Assembly (NCBI GenBank): GCA_009746045.1
Contig: RPFO01000699.1
Location: 22,501 to 62,757 of the forward strand
Reading direction: 5' to 3'
DNA length: 40,257 nt
From: Mesostigma viride
Taxonomy: Eukaryota; Streptophyta; Mesostigmatophyceae; Mesostigmatales; Mesostigmataceae
The notes under the pieces are model-generated. The model ran no database searches and was not told the DNA's origin. It saw nothing but the letters and a program-made list of their open reading frames with translations. The translations under genes and the position numbers were made by a program. The stretch's first letter is position 1, and each line of letters starts with the position of its first letter. Shown here one piece after another: positions 22,290-33,507 of the stretch.

Positions 22290-22463
22290 ATGGGGTGGAG
22301 CTTCAGTGCTTCCCCGCCTTCTCCTTCTCCCACACTGGGTGCTCCGCGTCCTTCTTCTCCGGCCCTGCCCATGGGTGCACCGGCCCCGCCTCCTCCTTCT
22401 CCTCACGGGACGATTCGCGCTCCACGCATGGCTGCAGCATCAGTTAGCACGGGCAAGACATAG
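22290..22463 (+). CDS. Hypothetical Ser/Pro-rich 57-aa frame
   Basis: ATG at 22290, TAG at 22461. Composition is SPPSPSP, PSSPALP and PPPPSP. It resembles a low-complexity exon of an algal protein but has no other support. Confidence 0.15.
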   Translation: MGWSFSASPPSPSPTLGAPRPSSPALPMGAPAPPPPSPHGTIRAPRMAAASVSTGKT

Positions 22464-23040
22464 CAGTAACCGCGCTATGGCTGTTCTAGCACCAGCCTAG
22501 CAGACTGCCATGATCACTCAGCAAACCCACGACAGCTAAACCCTTGGCTGTCACAACCAGTCCATGCATCATTAAGTATGGGTACAGGGAAAGCTTCCCG
22601 CATATCCATGGCCATATGGATGGCAGCAACACAACGACTTGCCCCCTAGCCCCCCGTGCACACACAAAAACGTGGGTCGTGGCTTCCACGCCCCATCCGC
22701 CATGCATGACAGCGCGTACCTTACTCGCATTCACACCGGGCTGCATCCCAGCGCCGTTGCTGTCCCCATGTGACACGTCGGCTGATTAAGCAGATACACA
22801 GCAGAGTCTGATGTAAACCGCTAAACCCCAAACCCATGCAGACCACAGTCAAGGACGCGTGCATGTCAAGCCATGCCAATTGTGAACCGTACAGCAATTT
22901 ACTTTTCAAGCCTGAAGAGGTGGATAGCAGATACTAGCCTGGAAGAGGTTACAGGGGCACATGTCCATTAGCGAGCGGAACAACACAGCATACACCCTAC
23001 AAGCGTACCGCACAATGTCCTCCTGCAATTGTCTGCAGAT
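22464..23040. other. Unassigned TE1 interior
   Basis: Open frames on both strands are short and unrecognised. Confidence 0.25.
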
Positions 23041-23046
23041 CTCCCA

Positions 23047-23138
23047 ATGCCGCAGACATCTCCACTGCTCTCATGGCGATTGCAAATGCTTCATGCCGCT
23101 GACATCTCCACTGCTCTCATGGCGATTGCAAATGCTTG
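23047..23138. repeat. 46-bp tandem duplication
   Basis: Units at 23047 and 23093, nearly identical. On the minus strand each reads AFAIAMRAVEMSAA in one frame. The 46-bp length throws the next copy out of frame. Confidence 0.85.
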
Positions 23139-23216
23139 ATGCCGCACCTCTGCTTACAGCAGAAAAGCTTCCTCCGGGCGAGGCACCTGACTGGAACCAA
23201 CACCCATTCCTTGGCT

Positions 23217-24327
23217 TCACAACGTGGCCATGACAGCATCGTGAATCTGCTTCGCCAACGCCCACACTTCAGGACCCGCGCCCTGCACCGCCATGGCCAC
23301 AGGCTGCACCGCTGCAATCGATGCAGCATTCACTGCCTGCGCCGCACCATGTACTGCATGCACGAAAGCCAATCCTGGCTCGGTTATCATGGTCTTGCCC
23401 GATTCCTGCTGCTTCTTCTTCTTCGATGCGGTCATGCGCACTTTATACCCCTTCCTCTCCAAGCACGCCTTCAGCACCTGGCTCGTGCGGTGCTGAATAT
23501 GCTTCTGAAGGCGCGCCTTCTAAACACGAAATGTTGGCAATGTATGATTCCCAAACGGCATGATAGGCACATAATCAGTCCCATTAATTGCTTTGCGGCA
23601 GTCAATGCACCAGAACACCTGTTGAAAAAAGAAGGTTATGCACGCTAGCGATTACCCGCGGCAAGAAGCAATCAACACGCCTCGCTAACAACTGCAACCA
23701 CAATGTAATTCATGACGGGCCACTCACCGCTACCCTGCTCTCCTGCTTCAATGTCTCCCCATTCTCAAGGCCTCCATTGTAAACCTCTCCGTCTTCACCA
23801 TCGTCATCGTCTTCCTCTTCCTCCACTCCGACGTATCCGTGTTTCCTTTTCCTAAGATACCTAGGGTTGTTCAAGTCGTATGTGCGGCGTTGGCACACTT
23901 CCAACAAAATTTTGGCCGCCTCTACCCATTACCATTTATTCGTACTATCATAACATATCCAGGCGTTTGAAAAATCATTCCCTCGTTCGAACTTCTACCC
24001 CTGGGCGTCCATGACGAGGCAGTCACGACGGGACGCAGATGCACAAAAATAAAACAAGGCGACATCCCTTCAATCATTGACCAAAAAACAGAATACGCGC
24101 AGAACTTGGATTTCAACACCACGCACCCATTACCAGCGAGCACGGCTGGCCTGCAACCGCCATCATTTCATAACCAGAAGCCAGGGCCCACACTCCATCC
24201 CGTTACCTCATCTTCCACGCACGGCTTCCGCTGCTTCCCTCTGCTCTTTCGCATTCTCCGCCAGCAACCTCGCCTTCTCCTCGTCCAACAATCCACTAAG
24301 AATAAAATCCCCTCTATTGGACGCCAT
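23217..24327 (-). CDS. Spliced TE1-encoded protein of unknown function (3 exons)
   Basis: Exon 1 is 24327-24223 (ATG, 35 codons, GLLDEEKARLLAENAKEQRE helix), with donor GTGCGT. Exon 2 is 23919-23728 (64 codons, YDLNNPRYLRKRKHGY then an acidic VEEEEDDDDGEDGE patch), with donor GTGAGT. Exon 3 is 23618-23217 (acceptor TTTTTTCAACAG, WCIDCRKAINGTDYVPIMPFG, then a Lys-rich SKKKKQQ and an Ala-rich helical end), with stop TGA. Introns are 303 and 109 nt and both junctions are phase 0, which is strong internal support. One in-frame TAG lies at 23522-23520. It is a disabling mutation, a missed mini-intron or a sense codon. The gene starts 0.5 kb inside the right TIR and reads inward, as expected for a transposon gene. 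Function is not recognised. Confidence 0.55.
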
Positions 24328-24599
24328 TCAGACGAACTTTGCTAGCGTCTTTTCACCGGCCCCAGCACACATAATCTATAGCCGCTTAATGACAACGGCC
24401 GACAACGACAACTGCTGAATAGGCGAAAAAGGCTGATAACTACATTTTTATATTTCGCTGCATGTGCTAATAGACACGCACGTTCTCCCACTTCTCCATT
24501 ACAATATAATTATCCATCTGGCCGTGTACAGGCAAAGATCCCCGAAGTAGCTTACTGAAACGTATCTTACAGCATCGGATCACTGGCACCTAATCTACA
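24328..24599. promoter_or_regulatory. Presumed 5' region of the TE1 right-end gene
   Basis: AT-rich DNA between the right subterminal array and the gene start. No clear TATA element can be assigned. The role rests on position only. Confidence 0.25.
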
Positions 24600-24815
24600 G
24601 GTGGTAGATTACCAACCAAGACCCGTCGCGGTAATTTACTCTGTCGGTAATGTACTACCAAAGATGTGCAGTCGTAACGTTACTCTTACTTACGGCTAGT
24701 AAAATTACTACCCTATCATCCTACGTAGTAATGATTACGGCGTTGGATCTCACGCCTCGGATCTAGGTAGTAAGATAAGACCTCGTAATTTACTCCTCGG
24801 ATGCTTTTTACCACC
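24600..24815. repeat. TE1 right subterminal motif array
   Basis: Scattered GTAATTTAC, GTAATGTAC, GTAGTAA and TTACTACC words in both orientations precede the right TIR. The array is more degenerate than the left one. Confidence 0.65.
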
Positions 24816-24837
24816 CTCGGACGAAAAGTATAGTGGA

Positions 24838-25852
24838 GGATGCGGGGCTGGAGCGAATCTTGGTGGGAGGAGCGCGCTATTCATAATTGCCCAGTTTTTC
24901 AGCAAAGGCAGCTGCTGCCGTGGGTCGGGGGGGGTCCTGTCGGCATGGGTAGGTCGGCAGGCACTCTGTACCCTCTCGGCGCTCCGGCGAGCAGGCTCCT
25001 TCTGCCCTTGGCGATAAGGGAGAGGTGGGAAGCTGCGGAAAACCGTGGGTATTCATGCGCACTTACAAAAAATCTGGTTAAGAAATTCTACAGCGCCTGG
25101 CAAGCCTGGAAAAAAATTTTCCCCTCGCGGGGGGCTCCGCTTTGCCTTTGCCGTTTTCACGCGCCCCCCACGAGGGGGGGTGCGTGTGGAACCCGGCAGA
25201 GCGGTCCGGCTTTGTTTTAAGAAAATGCATTATATACCATAATAAAGCTCCACTCGGCTGCGGCTGCGCCAAGGCTCGTGACTGACACCATGGCGATGGT
25301 GAGCCTTGGCGCTAGGAGGTCCGCAGCCATCATTATCACCACGATGGGGGGTAATGGAGCCAGTGGCAGTGGCTCTACCCTCGGGAAATCCCAGCGGCTT
25401 TGCCGGTGGGCTAGTGATGGTGGTTGGGTGACGGAGCTGGAGACGTTCCCAGGTGGCATAAGTCCTAAAGCGGCAGCACTGGGATGCGCCCCTCTAGGAA
25501 GGGGAACGCATGTGGCTCCGCCCTGCGACCGCCGGGAGACCGTAGCGGCCACACGGGGGCGGGAAGGAGGGCATCATCATGCCAACAAGAGCCCAGCATT
25601 CCAAGTGGTTGCGTTCCTACCACCAGGGCTGGAAACGGCCTGGGTGGCCAGAGATGGTGATGTGGGACAAGATTGGACCAAGGGGGCATGTGCTGGGCCC
25701 CAGCATGGTGAACTGGCCTAACTTGACAATGACTTGTACAATGATTTTGAGGGTGTGGCTAGGCTCAACTGTTAAAGCCTGCACACACTTATTGTAATAA
25801 ACTTGTTTCTCTGGTAGGAAGGCACTCCAATGGACCTTAGCTTCAGCACCTA
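24838..25852 (+). repeat. Tandem-family copy A, 3' half, ending in block X-alpha
   Basis: Continues copy A after TE1. Bases 24838-24905 match copy C. Patches such as CGTAGCGGCCACACGGGGGC are shared with copy C near 28823. X-alpha is 25664-25852 (189 bp). Open frames (24840-25220 and 25278-25721) give no recognisable protein. Confidence 0.85.
25793..25797 (+). terminator. Candidate poly(A) signal TGTAA in X-alpha
   Basis: TGTAA (the chlorophyte near-upstream element) overlaps AATAAA-like bases about 55 nt before the X/Y junction. The duplicate X-alpha carries it at 26302-26306. X-beta has TGTAA at 29069-29073 and again in its second copy. Confidence 0.35.
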
Positions 25853-26361
25853 TTTTCTGAGCTATCTGCTCATTTTATAGTTATGTTGCGGCGGGCTCAA
25901 AGGGGGCCGATCTGCCGCCTGTAGCGTAGCTCTACCGTACGTCACCTACACCATGTTAGGTGCTTGTTGTTACTTAGGACTAGAGAGAGAAAAGGGACCG
26001 GCGGTGCGCCGGTACTAGTGCCTACTGGCAACCGTGCCCGCCCTTGATTGAGGGGGGCGCGGCGCCTTGAGACATGTGCTTTGTTTTCCATTTTCACACC
26101 GTACTTAGAGTGGTGTGGTGAACGTAGGGAGGCCTTTTTGCAGCTCCCACCCACCCACCCTCGCTGCTGTTGGGGACAAGATTGGACCAAGGGGGCATGT
26201 GCTGGGCCCCAGCATGGTGAACTGGCCTAACTTGACAATGACTTGTACAATGATTTTGAGGGTGTGGCTAGGCTCAACTGTTAAAGCCTGCACACACTTA
26301 TTGTAATAAACTTGTTTCTCTGGTAGGAAGGCACTCCAATGGACCTTAGCTTCAGCACCTA
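25853..26361 (+). repeat. Tandem-family copy B (alpha, short)
   Basis: Y-alpha 25853-26144 (292 bp, appearing identical to copy A) is followed by a 28-bp linker, 26145-26172, beginning TCCCACCCACCCACC. X-alpha follows at 26173-26361 (189 bp). It joins the preceding X-alpha directly without GGAT and is followed by GGAT array 4. Confidence 0.92.
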
Positions 26362-27557
26362 TGGATGGATGGATGGATGGATGGATGGATGGATGGATGG
26401 ATGGATGGATGGATGGATGGATGGATGGATGGATGGATGGATGGATGGATGGATGGATGGATGGATGGATGGATGGATGGATGGATGGATGGATGGATGG
26501 ATGGATGGATGGATGGATGGATGGATGGATGGATGGATGGATGGATGGATGGATGGATGGATGGATGGATGGATGGATGGATGGATGGATGGATGGATGG
26601 ATGGATGGATGGATGGATGGATGGATGGATGGATGGATGGATGGATGGATGGATGGATGGATGGATGGATGGATGGATGGATGGATGGATGGATGGATGG
26701 ATGGATGGATGGATGGATGGATGGATGGATGGATGGATGGATGGATGGATGGATGGATGGATGGATGGATGGATGGATGGATGGATGGATGGATGGATGG
26801 ATGGATGGATGGATGGATGGATGGATGGATGGATGGATGGATGGATGGATGGATGGATGGATGGATGGATGGATGGATGGATGGATGGATGGATGGATGG
26901 ATGGATGGATGGATGGATGGATGGATGGATGGATGGATGGATGGATGGATGGATGGATGGATGGATGGATGGATGGATGGATGGATGGATGGATGGATGG
27001 ATGGATGGATGGATGGATGGATGGATGGATGGATGGATGGATGGATGGATGGATGGATGGATGGATGGATGGATGGATGGATGGATGGATGGATGGATGG
27101 ATGGATGGATGGATGGATGGATGGATGGATGGATGGATGGATGGATGGATGGATGGATGGATGGATGGATGGATGGATGGATGGATGGATGGATGGATGG
27201 ATGGATGGATGGATGGATGGATGGATGGATGGATGGATGGATGGATGGATGGATGGATGGATGGATGGATGGATGGATGGATGGATGGATGGATGGATGG
27301 ATGGATGGATGGATGGATGGATGGATGGATGGATGGATGGATGGATGGATGGATGGATGGATGGATGGATGGATGGATGGATGGATGGATGGATGGATGG
27401 ATGGATGGATGGATGGATGGATGGATGGATGGATGGATGGATGGATGGATGGATGGATGGATGGATGGATGGATGGATGGATGGATGGATGGATGGATGG
27501 ATGGATGGATGGATGGATGGATGGATGGATGGATGGATGTCCAGATGGATGGATGGA
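26361..27557. repeat. (GGAT)n array 4
   Basis: About 1.18 kb pure, then one GTCCAGAT interruption at about 27539-27545. It lies between X-alpha of copy B and Y-beta of copy C. Confidence 0.98.
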
Positions 27558-29128
27558 TTTGCTGAGCTTCGCTCATTTTATATATGACGCGTGGACGGGC
27601 TCAAAGGGGACCGACCTGCCGTAGGTAGCGTAAGACTAGCGCTTGTCACGAGGGTACTGCACCGGCCGGCCCTTTTTGTGCCTAGGCTGAGTGTGGTTCC
27701 GGAGTGCAGGCCTAGGTAGCTTCTAACGTACGTCACTAGACCTTGTTACCTGCGCCAGCCGCCAGGCGTGGCGCAACTGTGATTGGCAGTCAGTACACCT
27801 TGTACCTGCGCCAGCCGGCAGGCCTGCGTGGCGCAATGTGAATGATAGTCAGTATACTTAGAGTGGTGTAGGGGACGTAGGGAGGCCTCTTTTCAGCTTC
27901 GCAACTTGATCCCAGCATTTGCTGGCAAGGTCGGCTGGCCGCTATGGCGGCTGCGCTGAATGTAAGACGATGCTATCGGCCTCTCCGGGCGTGGAGAGGC
28001 CTGGAATAAAGGTCTTTATGTTCGCCACCCACCGTTACAGGCCACGGTAATGGTTGTTGGGTGGGGGGCTCTACGTTTTGAGTAAAATGGTGTGATTTCC
28101 GGCGCTGGGCCCACTGACGATTCCCCTCTACCCCTGGGTGCGGCAAGCGGCTTCCTGACACTGGGGAAGCTGCGATTTTAGTCGGACAACGTCAGGGAAG
28201 GAGCCATACAGGCCAGGGCCAGCGGCTATGGTGGAAAGAATCACAGGTGGAGGCGAATCTGCCTTAAACGTGGAGATGGCTAGCGCGGGGTGCCAGGGTA
28301 GCCCATAACTGCCAGGAGCCTGACAGCGGACCCGATCTTTCGGCCTGTGGCCAGACGGGAGGTTCGGGGAGGATGCGGGGCTGGAGCGAATCTTGGTGGG
28401 AGGAGCGCGCTATTCATAATTGCCCAGTTTTTCAGCAAAGAATGTTCGCCTGGCGGGGCTGAAATTCTTGCTGTTTTATCGCCTTGTTTTTATCCTGTAT
28501 GATGCATTATAGGAAAAGCGATAAAGAGTTCGGTTCAGCCAGGGGGGCATATCTATGCCATAAAAAATTTCCTACAACAACACAAGCCCTGGTCAGGGCC
28601 TTGGCTAAGCAGTTTCCAAGCCAAGGCCTTGGTAGGGTAGAGGGCCTATCGCCACAAAGGTTTCAATGCCGGGAAATCCCAGCCTCGGGGGTGGGGCTGG
28701 TGATGGGTCCTGGGCTTGTGAGAGACGGTCCGGGGGCGTAAGGCCTAATGAGCAGCCGCTGGAAACCGCCCCCCTAACGGGGGGAACGACATGGGTGCCG
28801 CCCTGCGTCCGCCGGGAAACCGTAGCGGCCACACGGGGGCGGCAGTACAGCCGTGGCAGCGGGCAGGAGGGGGGCCATGGGCGGAAAGAAAATCGGCACC
28901 AAGGTTGGCGACAGCCTTGGTGGCCAGGAAGGAGGTGTGGGGGCAACACCTTGTGTTCGAGTATGCTGGGCCCCCAGCATGGTGCTACAATAACCAACTT
29001 GATAATGATGTGCACTGAGTTTGAAGGTGTGGTATAGGCTGTCCGTATAAAGCCTAGCACACAAAAATGTAAAATAAATGTTTCTCTTGGTGGGAAGGAA
29101 CTCCAATGGACCAAAAACAAGAAATGTA
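27558..29128 (+). repeat. Tandem-family copy C (beta, long)
   Basis: Y-beta 27558-27897 ends in CCTCTTTTCAGC. A body follows that differs from copy A at about 14 positions over about 462 bp. A beta-specific 3' part comes next and X-beta (28940-29128, 189 bp) closes the copy. Uninterrupted, it supplies the empty-site sequence for TE1 (28361-28380) and for TE2 (27929-27950). Confidence 0.92.
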
Positions 29129-30025
29129 TTTGCTGAGCTTCGCTCATTTTATATATGACGCGTGGACGGGCTCAAAGGGGACCGACCTGCCGTAGGTAGC
29201 GTAAGACTAGCGCTTGTCACGAGGGTACTGCACCGGCCGGCCCTTTTTGTGCCTAGGCTGAGTGTGGTTCCGGAGTGCAGGCCTAGGTAGCTTCTAACGT
29301 ACGTCACTAGACCTTGTTACCTGCGCCAGCCGCCAGGCGTGGCGCAACTGTGATTGGCAGTCAGTACACCTTGTACCTGCGCCAGCCGGCAGGCCTGCGT
29401 GGCGCAATGTGAATGATAGTCAGTACTTAGAGTGGTGTAGGGGACGTAGGGAGGCCTCTTTTCAGCTCCCACCCACCCACCCACGCTGCTACGAGGGGCA
29501 ACACCTTGTGTTCGAGTATGCTGGGCCCCCAGCATGGTGCTACAATAACCAACTTGATAATGATGTGCACTGAGTTTGAAGGTGTGGTATAATTAATTAA
29601 TTAATTAATTAGGAACATAACTCCGTTGGGAGTATATGTAGCACATAGCCCTGAGAAGGGGCATATGAGCCTATAATACATTCTAAGCTACTTCCTGCAA
29701 GGGTGGGAATGTAAACAACACTTGCTCTAGGTGCACCAGGGCACCCGCACCCTCATGGTCTATCACGCTATGCCCGGGTAAGGGGGGAGCATGCCTGTGA
29801 GGGGGAAGATCATCATGGCTATTCAAGAGCTATGGCATGGCTTCTCAGCAGAGAGTGACTCCCTGCATGGGCACAGCATTACTAAATAAGGCTAGGCATC
29901 GTCTGGAGTGTGGCACATCATAGGTGTGGTATAGGCTGTCCGTATAAAGCCTAGCACACAAAAATGTAAAATAAATGTTTCTCTTGGTGGGAAGGAACTC
30001 CAATGGACCAAAAACAAGAAATGTA
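29129..30025 (+). repeat. Tandem-family copy D (beta, short), interrupted by a LINE
   Basis: Y-beta 29129-29466 is followed by a 28-bp linker, 29467-29494 (TCCCACCCACCCACCC...). X-beta follows (29495 onward), split by the LINE at 29592-29921. Subtracting the insert and one target duplication returns X to 189 bp. Confidence 0.92.
29592..29921 (-). mobile_element. 5'-truncated LINE copy in X-beta
   Basis: Target duplication AGGTGTGGTATA at 29580-29591 and 29922-29933. The intact X-beta at 28940-29128 is the empty site. The tail is (TAAT)n on the minus strand. The body matches the 3' 330 bp of the ORF1-only LINE. Confidence 0.93.
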
Positions 30026-30937
30026 TGGATGGATGGATGGATGGATGGATGGATGGATGGATGGATGGATGGATGGATGGATGGATGGATGGATGGATGG
30101 ATGGATGGATGGATGGATGGATGGATGGATGGATGGATGGATGGATGGATGGATGGATGGATGGATGGATGGATGGATGGATGGATGGATGGATGGATGG
30201 ATGGATGGATGGATGGATGGATGGATGGATGGATGGATGGATGGATGGATGGATGGATGGATGGATGGATGGATGGATGGATGGATGGATGGATGGATGG
30301 ATGGATGGATGGATGGATGGATGGATGGATGGATGGATGGATGGATGGATGGATGGATGGATGGATGGATGGATGGATGGATGGATGGATGGATGGATGG
30401 ATGGATGGATGGATGGATGGATGGATGGATGGATGGATGGATGGATGGATGGATGGATGGATGGATGGATGGATGGATGGATGGATGGATGGATGGATGG
30501 ATGGATGGATGGATGGATGGATGGATGGATGGATGGATGGATGGATGGATGGATGGATGGATGGATGGATGGATGGATGGATGGATGGATGGATGGATGG
30601 ATGGATGGATGGATGGATGGATGGATGGATGGATGGATGGATGGATGGATGGATGGATGGATGGATGGATGGATGGATGGATGGATGGATGGATGGATGG
30701 ATGGATGGATGGATGGATGGATGGATGGATGGATGGATGGATGGATGGATGGATGGATGGATGGATGGATGGATGGATGGATGGATGGATGGATGGATGG
30801 ATGGATGGATGGATGGATGGATGGATGGATGGATGGATGGATGGATGGATGGATGGATGGATGGATGGATGGATGGATGGATGGATGGATGGATGGATGG
30901 ATGGATGGATGGATGGATGGGTGGATGGATGGATGGA
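30025..30937. repeat. (GGAT)n array 5
   Basis: About 0.91 kb with a single GGGT variant near 30921. It lies between X-beta of copy D and Y-alpha of copy E. Confidence 0.98.
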
Positions 30938-31273
30938 TTTTCTGAGCTATCTGCTCATTTTATAGTTATGTTGCGGCGGGCTCAAAGGGGGCCGATCTGC
31001 CGCCTGTAGCGTAGCTCTACCGTACGTCACCTACACCATGTTAGGTGCTTGTTGTTACTTAGGACTAGAGAGAGAAAAGGGACCGGCGGTGCGCCGGTAC
31101 TAGTGCCTACTGGCAACCGTGCCCGCCCTTGATTGAGGGGGGCGCGGCGCCTTGAGACATGTGCTTTGTTTTCCATTTTCACACCGTACTTAGAGTGGTG
31201 TGGTGAACGTAGGGAGGCCTTTTTGCAGCTTCGCAACTTGATCCCAGCATTTGCTGGCAAGGTCGGCTGGCCG
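30938..31273 (+). repeat. Tandem-family copy E (alpha, long), 5' part
   Basis: Matches copy A from 5073 to about 5407. Interrupted by TE2, it resumes at 39912 and runs off the window. Confidence 0.92.
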
Positions 31274-31283
31274 CACCGGGAAG

Positions 31284-31580
31284 GGGTCTGTGACATTTTG
31301 TGATATTTTTTTATCACAAAATGTCACTTTTGTGACATTTTGTGATAAAAAAATGATAAAACGTGACAAAATGTGACGAAATGTGATAAAACTGTGACAA
31401 ATTGTGATCGAGACATGTCATGATTGTGACAAAACGTGACAAACGTGATAAAACCAGCATATTTTGTGATAACGTCACTATCACAAAATGTCAAAGTGTC
31501 ACAAAATGTCACAAACCCACAGAAAAACAAAATGTGACAAGGTGATAAATCACAACCACTCAGGGGAAGTGATATATCAC
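31284..31580. repeat. TE2 left subterminal array
   Basis: TGTGACAAA, TGTGATAAA and TTTATCACA words occur in both orientations at roughly 10-20-bp spacing. Confidence 0.8.
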
Positions 31581-32221
31581 AAAGCACGCATAATGCACAT
31601 CCGCAGCAAGGAAGTGCGTGCCGGAGCAGAGACGGAGAAGGAAAAGGCCAAGGTGGGACACGACAAGGTGGCAATGCCAGGAGAGACAACACGTGCAGCG
31701 GTACGGGGCAAGCGTACTGAAAGGAACTGACAAAACAAGCTGGAAACACTCTCAGGTGCATGATAAAATGCACCACAATGTCATGAGCCGTGGGAGACAT
31801 GGTTTATTGCAAAAATATCGACTGGGATGTTAAGAAAAACACCAATATTGAACATTCAGGGCAATGATCATGACGGTCATCAAGTGTCAACCTCCGACCC
31901 ATCGCTGGCCAAGCATCCATCATGCTGATCAAAGGTAAAATCGTCAATATCTACACTGAATCACAACATTGCATCATGCATCCATTGCTCTGAGCTCACA
32001 ACACTAGTATGATAAAATGGCAACGGGGAGTGAACATATTCAGATGGCATGCAACAACCCGATGAAATGGCACAACTGATCAAATACGAACACAAACTGT
32101 ATTGATACACACACAAGGAACGGTGCACTCAAGCATGGCTGTGGGTGGTGTGCAAAATGGACACCCACAATCATCTCACAAATGCAATATAAAATCTGTT
32201 GACCGAGAAGTACAACGGGGC
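31581..32221. other. TE2 interior, presumed 3' flank of the minus-strand gene
   Basis: No gene recognised. Confidence 0.3.
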
Positions 32222-32380
32222 TCAACAGTCCTCGTCATCAAAGTCATCATCCTCATCATCACCGAAACCATCACGAGGGCTGTCCCAGCCACCATTGCTG
32301 AAGTAACTGGATGACTCTCTAGAAACAATCACAGGACACTGTCGAGTGCTACGGCAATGTGACCATTGAAGGCTCAGAGC
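32222..32380 (-). CDS. Candidate terminal exon of the TE2 protein, acidic tail
   Basis: The minus-strand frame includes CPVIVSRESSSYFSNGGWDSPRDG. It ends in an acidic GDDEDDDFDDEDC tail before TGA at 32222. Two splice solutions fit: acceptor TTTTGTAG giving an exon from 32380, or a very short (about 46-nt) intron joining an upstream frame containing AIYLTQSGRAHPSVQHGE in phase. The acidic C-terminus and its location 1 kb inside the left end parallel the TE3 gene (also an acidic tail) and the TE1 terminal exon. Catalytic exons were not found. Confidence 0.35.
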   Translation of the reverse strand, partial: ALSLQWSHCRSTRQCPVIVSRESSSYFSNGGWDSPRDGFGDDEDDDFDDEDC

Positions 32381-33329
32381 CTACAAAATCTGCATCCGCA
32401 TGTGGCCTCTCGCCGTGTTGGACTGACGGATGTGCCCGGCCCGACTGTGTTAGGTATATTGCCTGCATGCAAGACAAAAATACATCATCCGGCAAAGCAC
32501 GCATCGGTACACACAAAAATTTGTTAGTGAGATGAACGCTACGCGCTGGACGTGCCAACAACTTTGCATGACTTCAGTTCACTTGTATGTAAGGATGCGG
32601 GGGAGATCGCAGCAGTTGCGTGGCTATCTATGAGTACCGGCCTAATTTTAGGACAAAGAAAGGTGAGATACTGGGCCAAGAGAGAGACAGGGGTGCTCGA
32701 GAAAAAAAATTGGCCATAGATGTTCACCTAAATTGTATCTACATGCCTCACAAGTTGTAGGGAACTGCACACCCAGAAATCCTGGAGTCGCAAAGGTTCC
32801 CTAACATGCCAAGAGGCCTCACAATCTACTTCATTGCAATCTCTGTATGGTTAATACGGCAATAAGAAAGAAACGCCTGAATAGTGCCAAGAAAATGCAA
32901 GGCCAATCAACCAACAATATGCCCCGTTACAGGTAGGATGAACTCTAACGAGGCTGAAGGCTCTACGTCTGCAGTTGACACTAGCAGGAGTCGTTCAGGG
33001 TGGGGAGCGGGGGGGAGGGAATGACAAAAAGCTGTGATCTGAGCAAAAAGGATAAATATGCAAAGATGCTACCCATGCAAGGAAGCGAGATATAGTCCAG
33101 CAATGCCACGAATGTCAACCAAGGCTACTGGATTGCAAAGAAGATTCTACCGACAGCGAAGGAATTGGTACAAATAATGCAAACTATTTGTAGCTCAGAG
33201 CATCACCAGCGGGCTACAAAAAAATCATGCACGGAAGCTGGAAGAACAAGGCCAATGGTGGCTGACACGCACAGCACGTTGATAATTTGAGGAATGAGCA
33301 CTACATAAAGAATGATCACCGTTGCTCAC

Positions 33330-33507
33330 CATCAAGAATTCGCCGCGCTGGACAGGCGACCAAGAGCTTGTCGCTGCCACATGCGATGGGGCCGCGTGCA
33401 AGTCCAACGGTATCAGGCATCACAAGTACACGCGCAAAATTGACACCACAATGGCAACACAGATGCACACATACGAATGTATAACGACCGAAAGCATAAA
33501 CAGAGAA
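33330..33507 (-). other. Possible internal exon of the TE2 gene
   Basis: The minus-strand open frame contains CVHLCCHCG (a Cys/His cluster), VLVMPDTVGLARGP and LLVACPARRILD, ending at a consensus donor GTGAGC (33329-33324). A second GTGAGC donor with an upstream open frame lies at 33814-33809. Neither has a convincing acceptor. Confidence 0.18.

Noticed and set aside
24840-25721. Protein-coding genes in the 3' half of tandem copy A
   Set aside because: The frames are not conserved with copy C as proteins apart from one short patch, and no family is recognisable. A non-coding reading is favoured.
31324-31800. Frames through GTCAC/GTGAC repeats (also 39281-39697)
   Set aside because: Low-complexity readings of the TE2 subterminal arrays.
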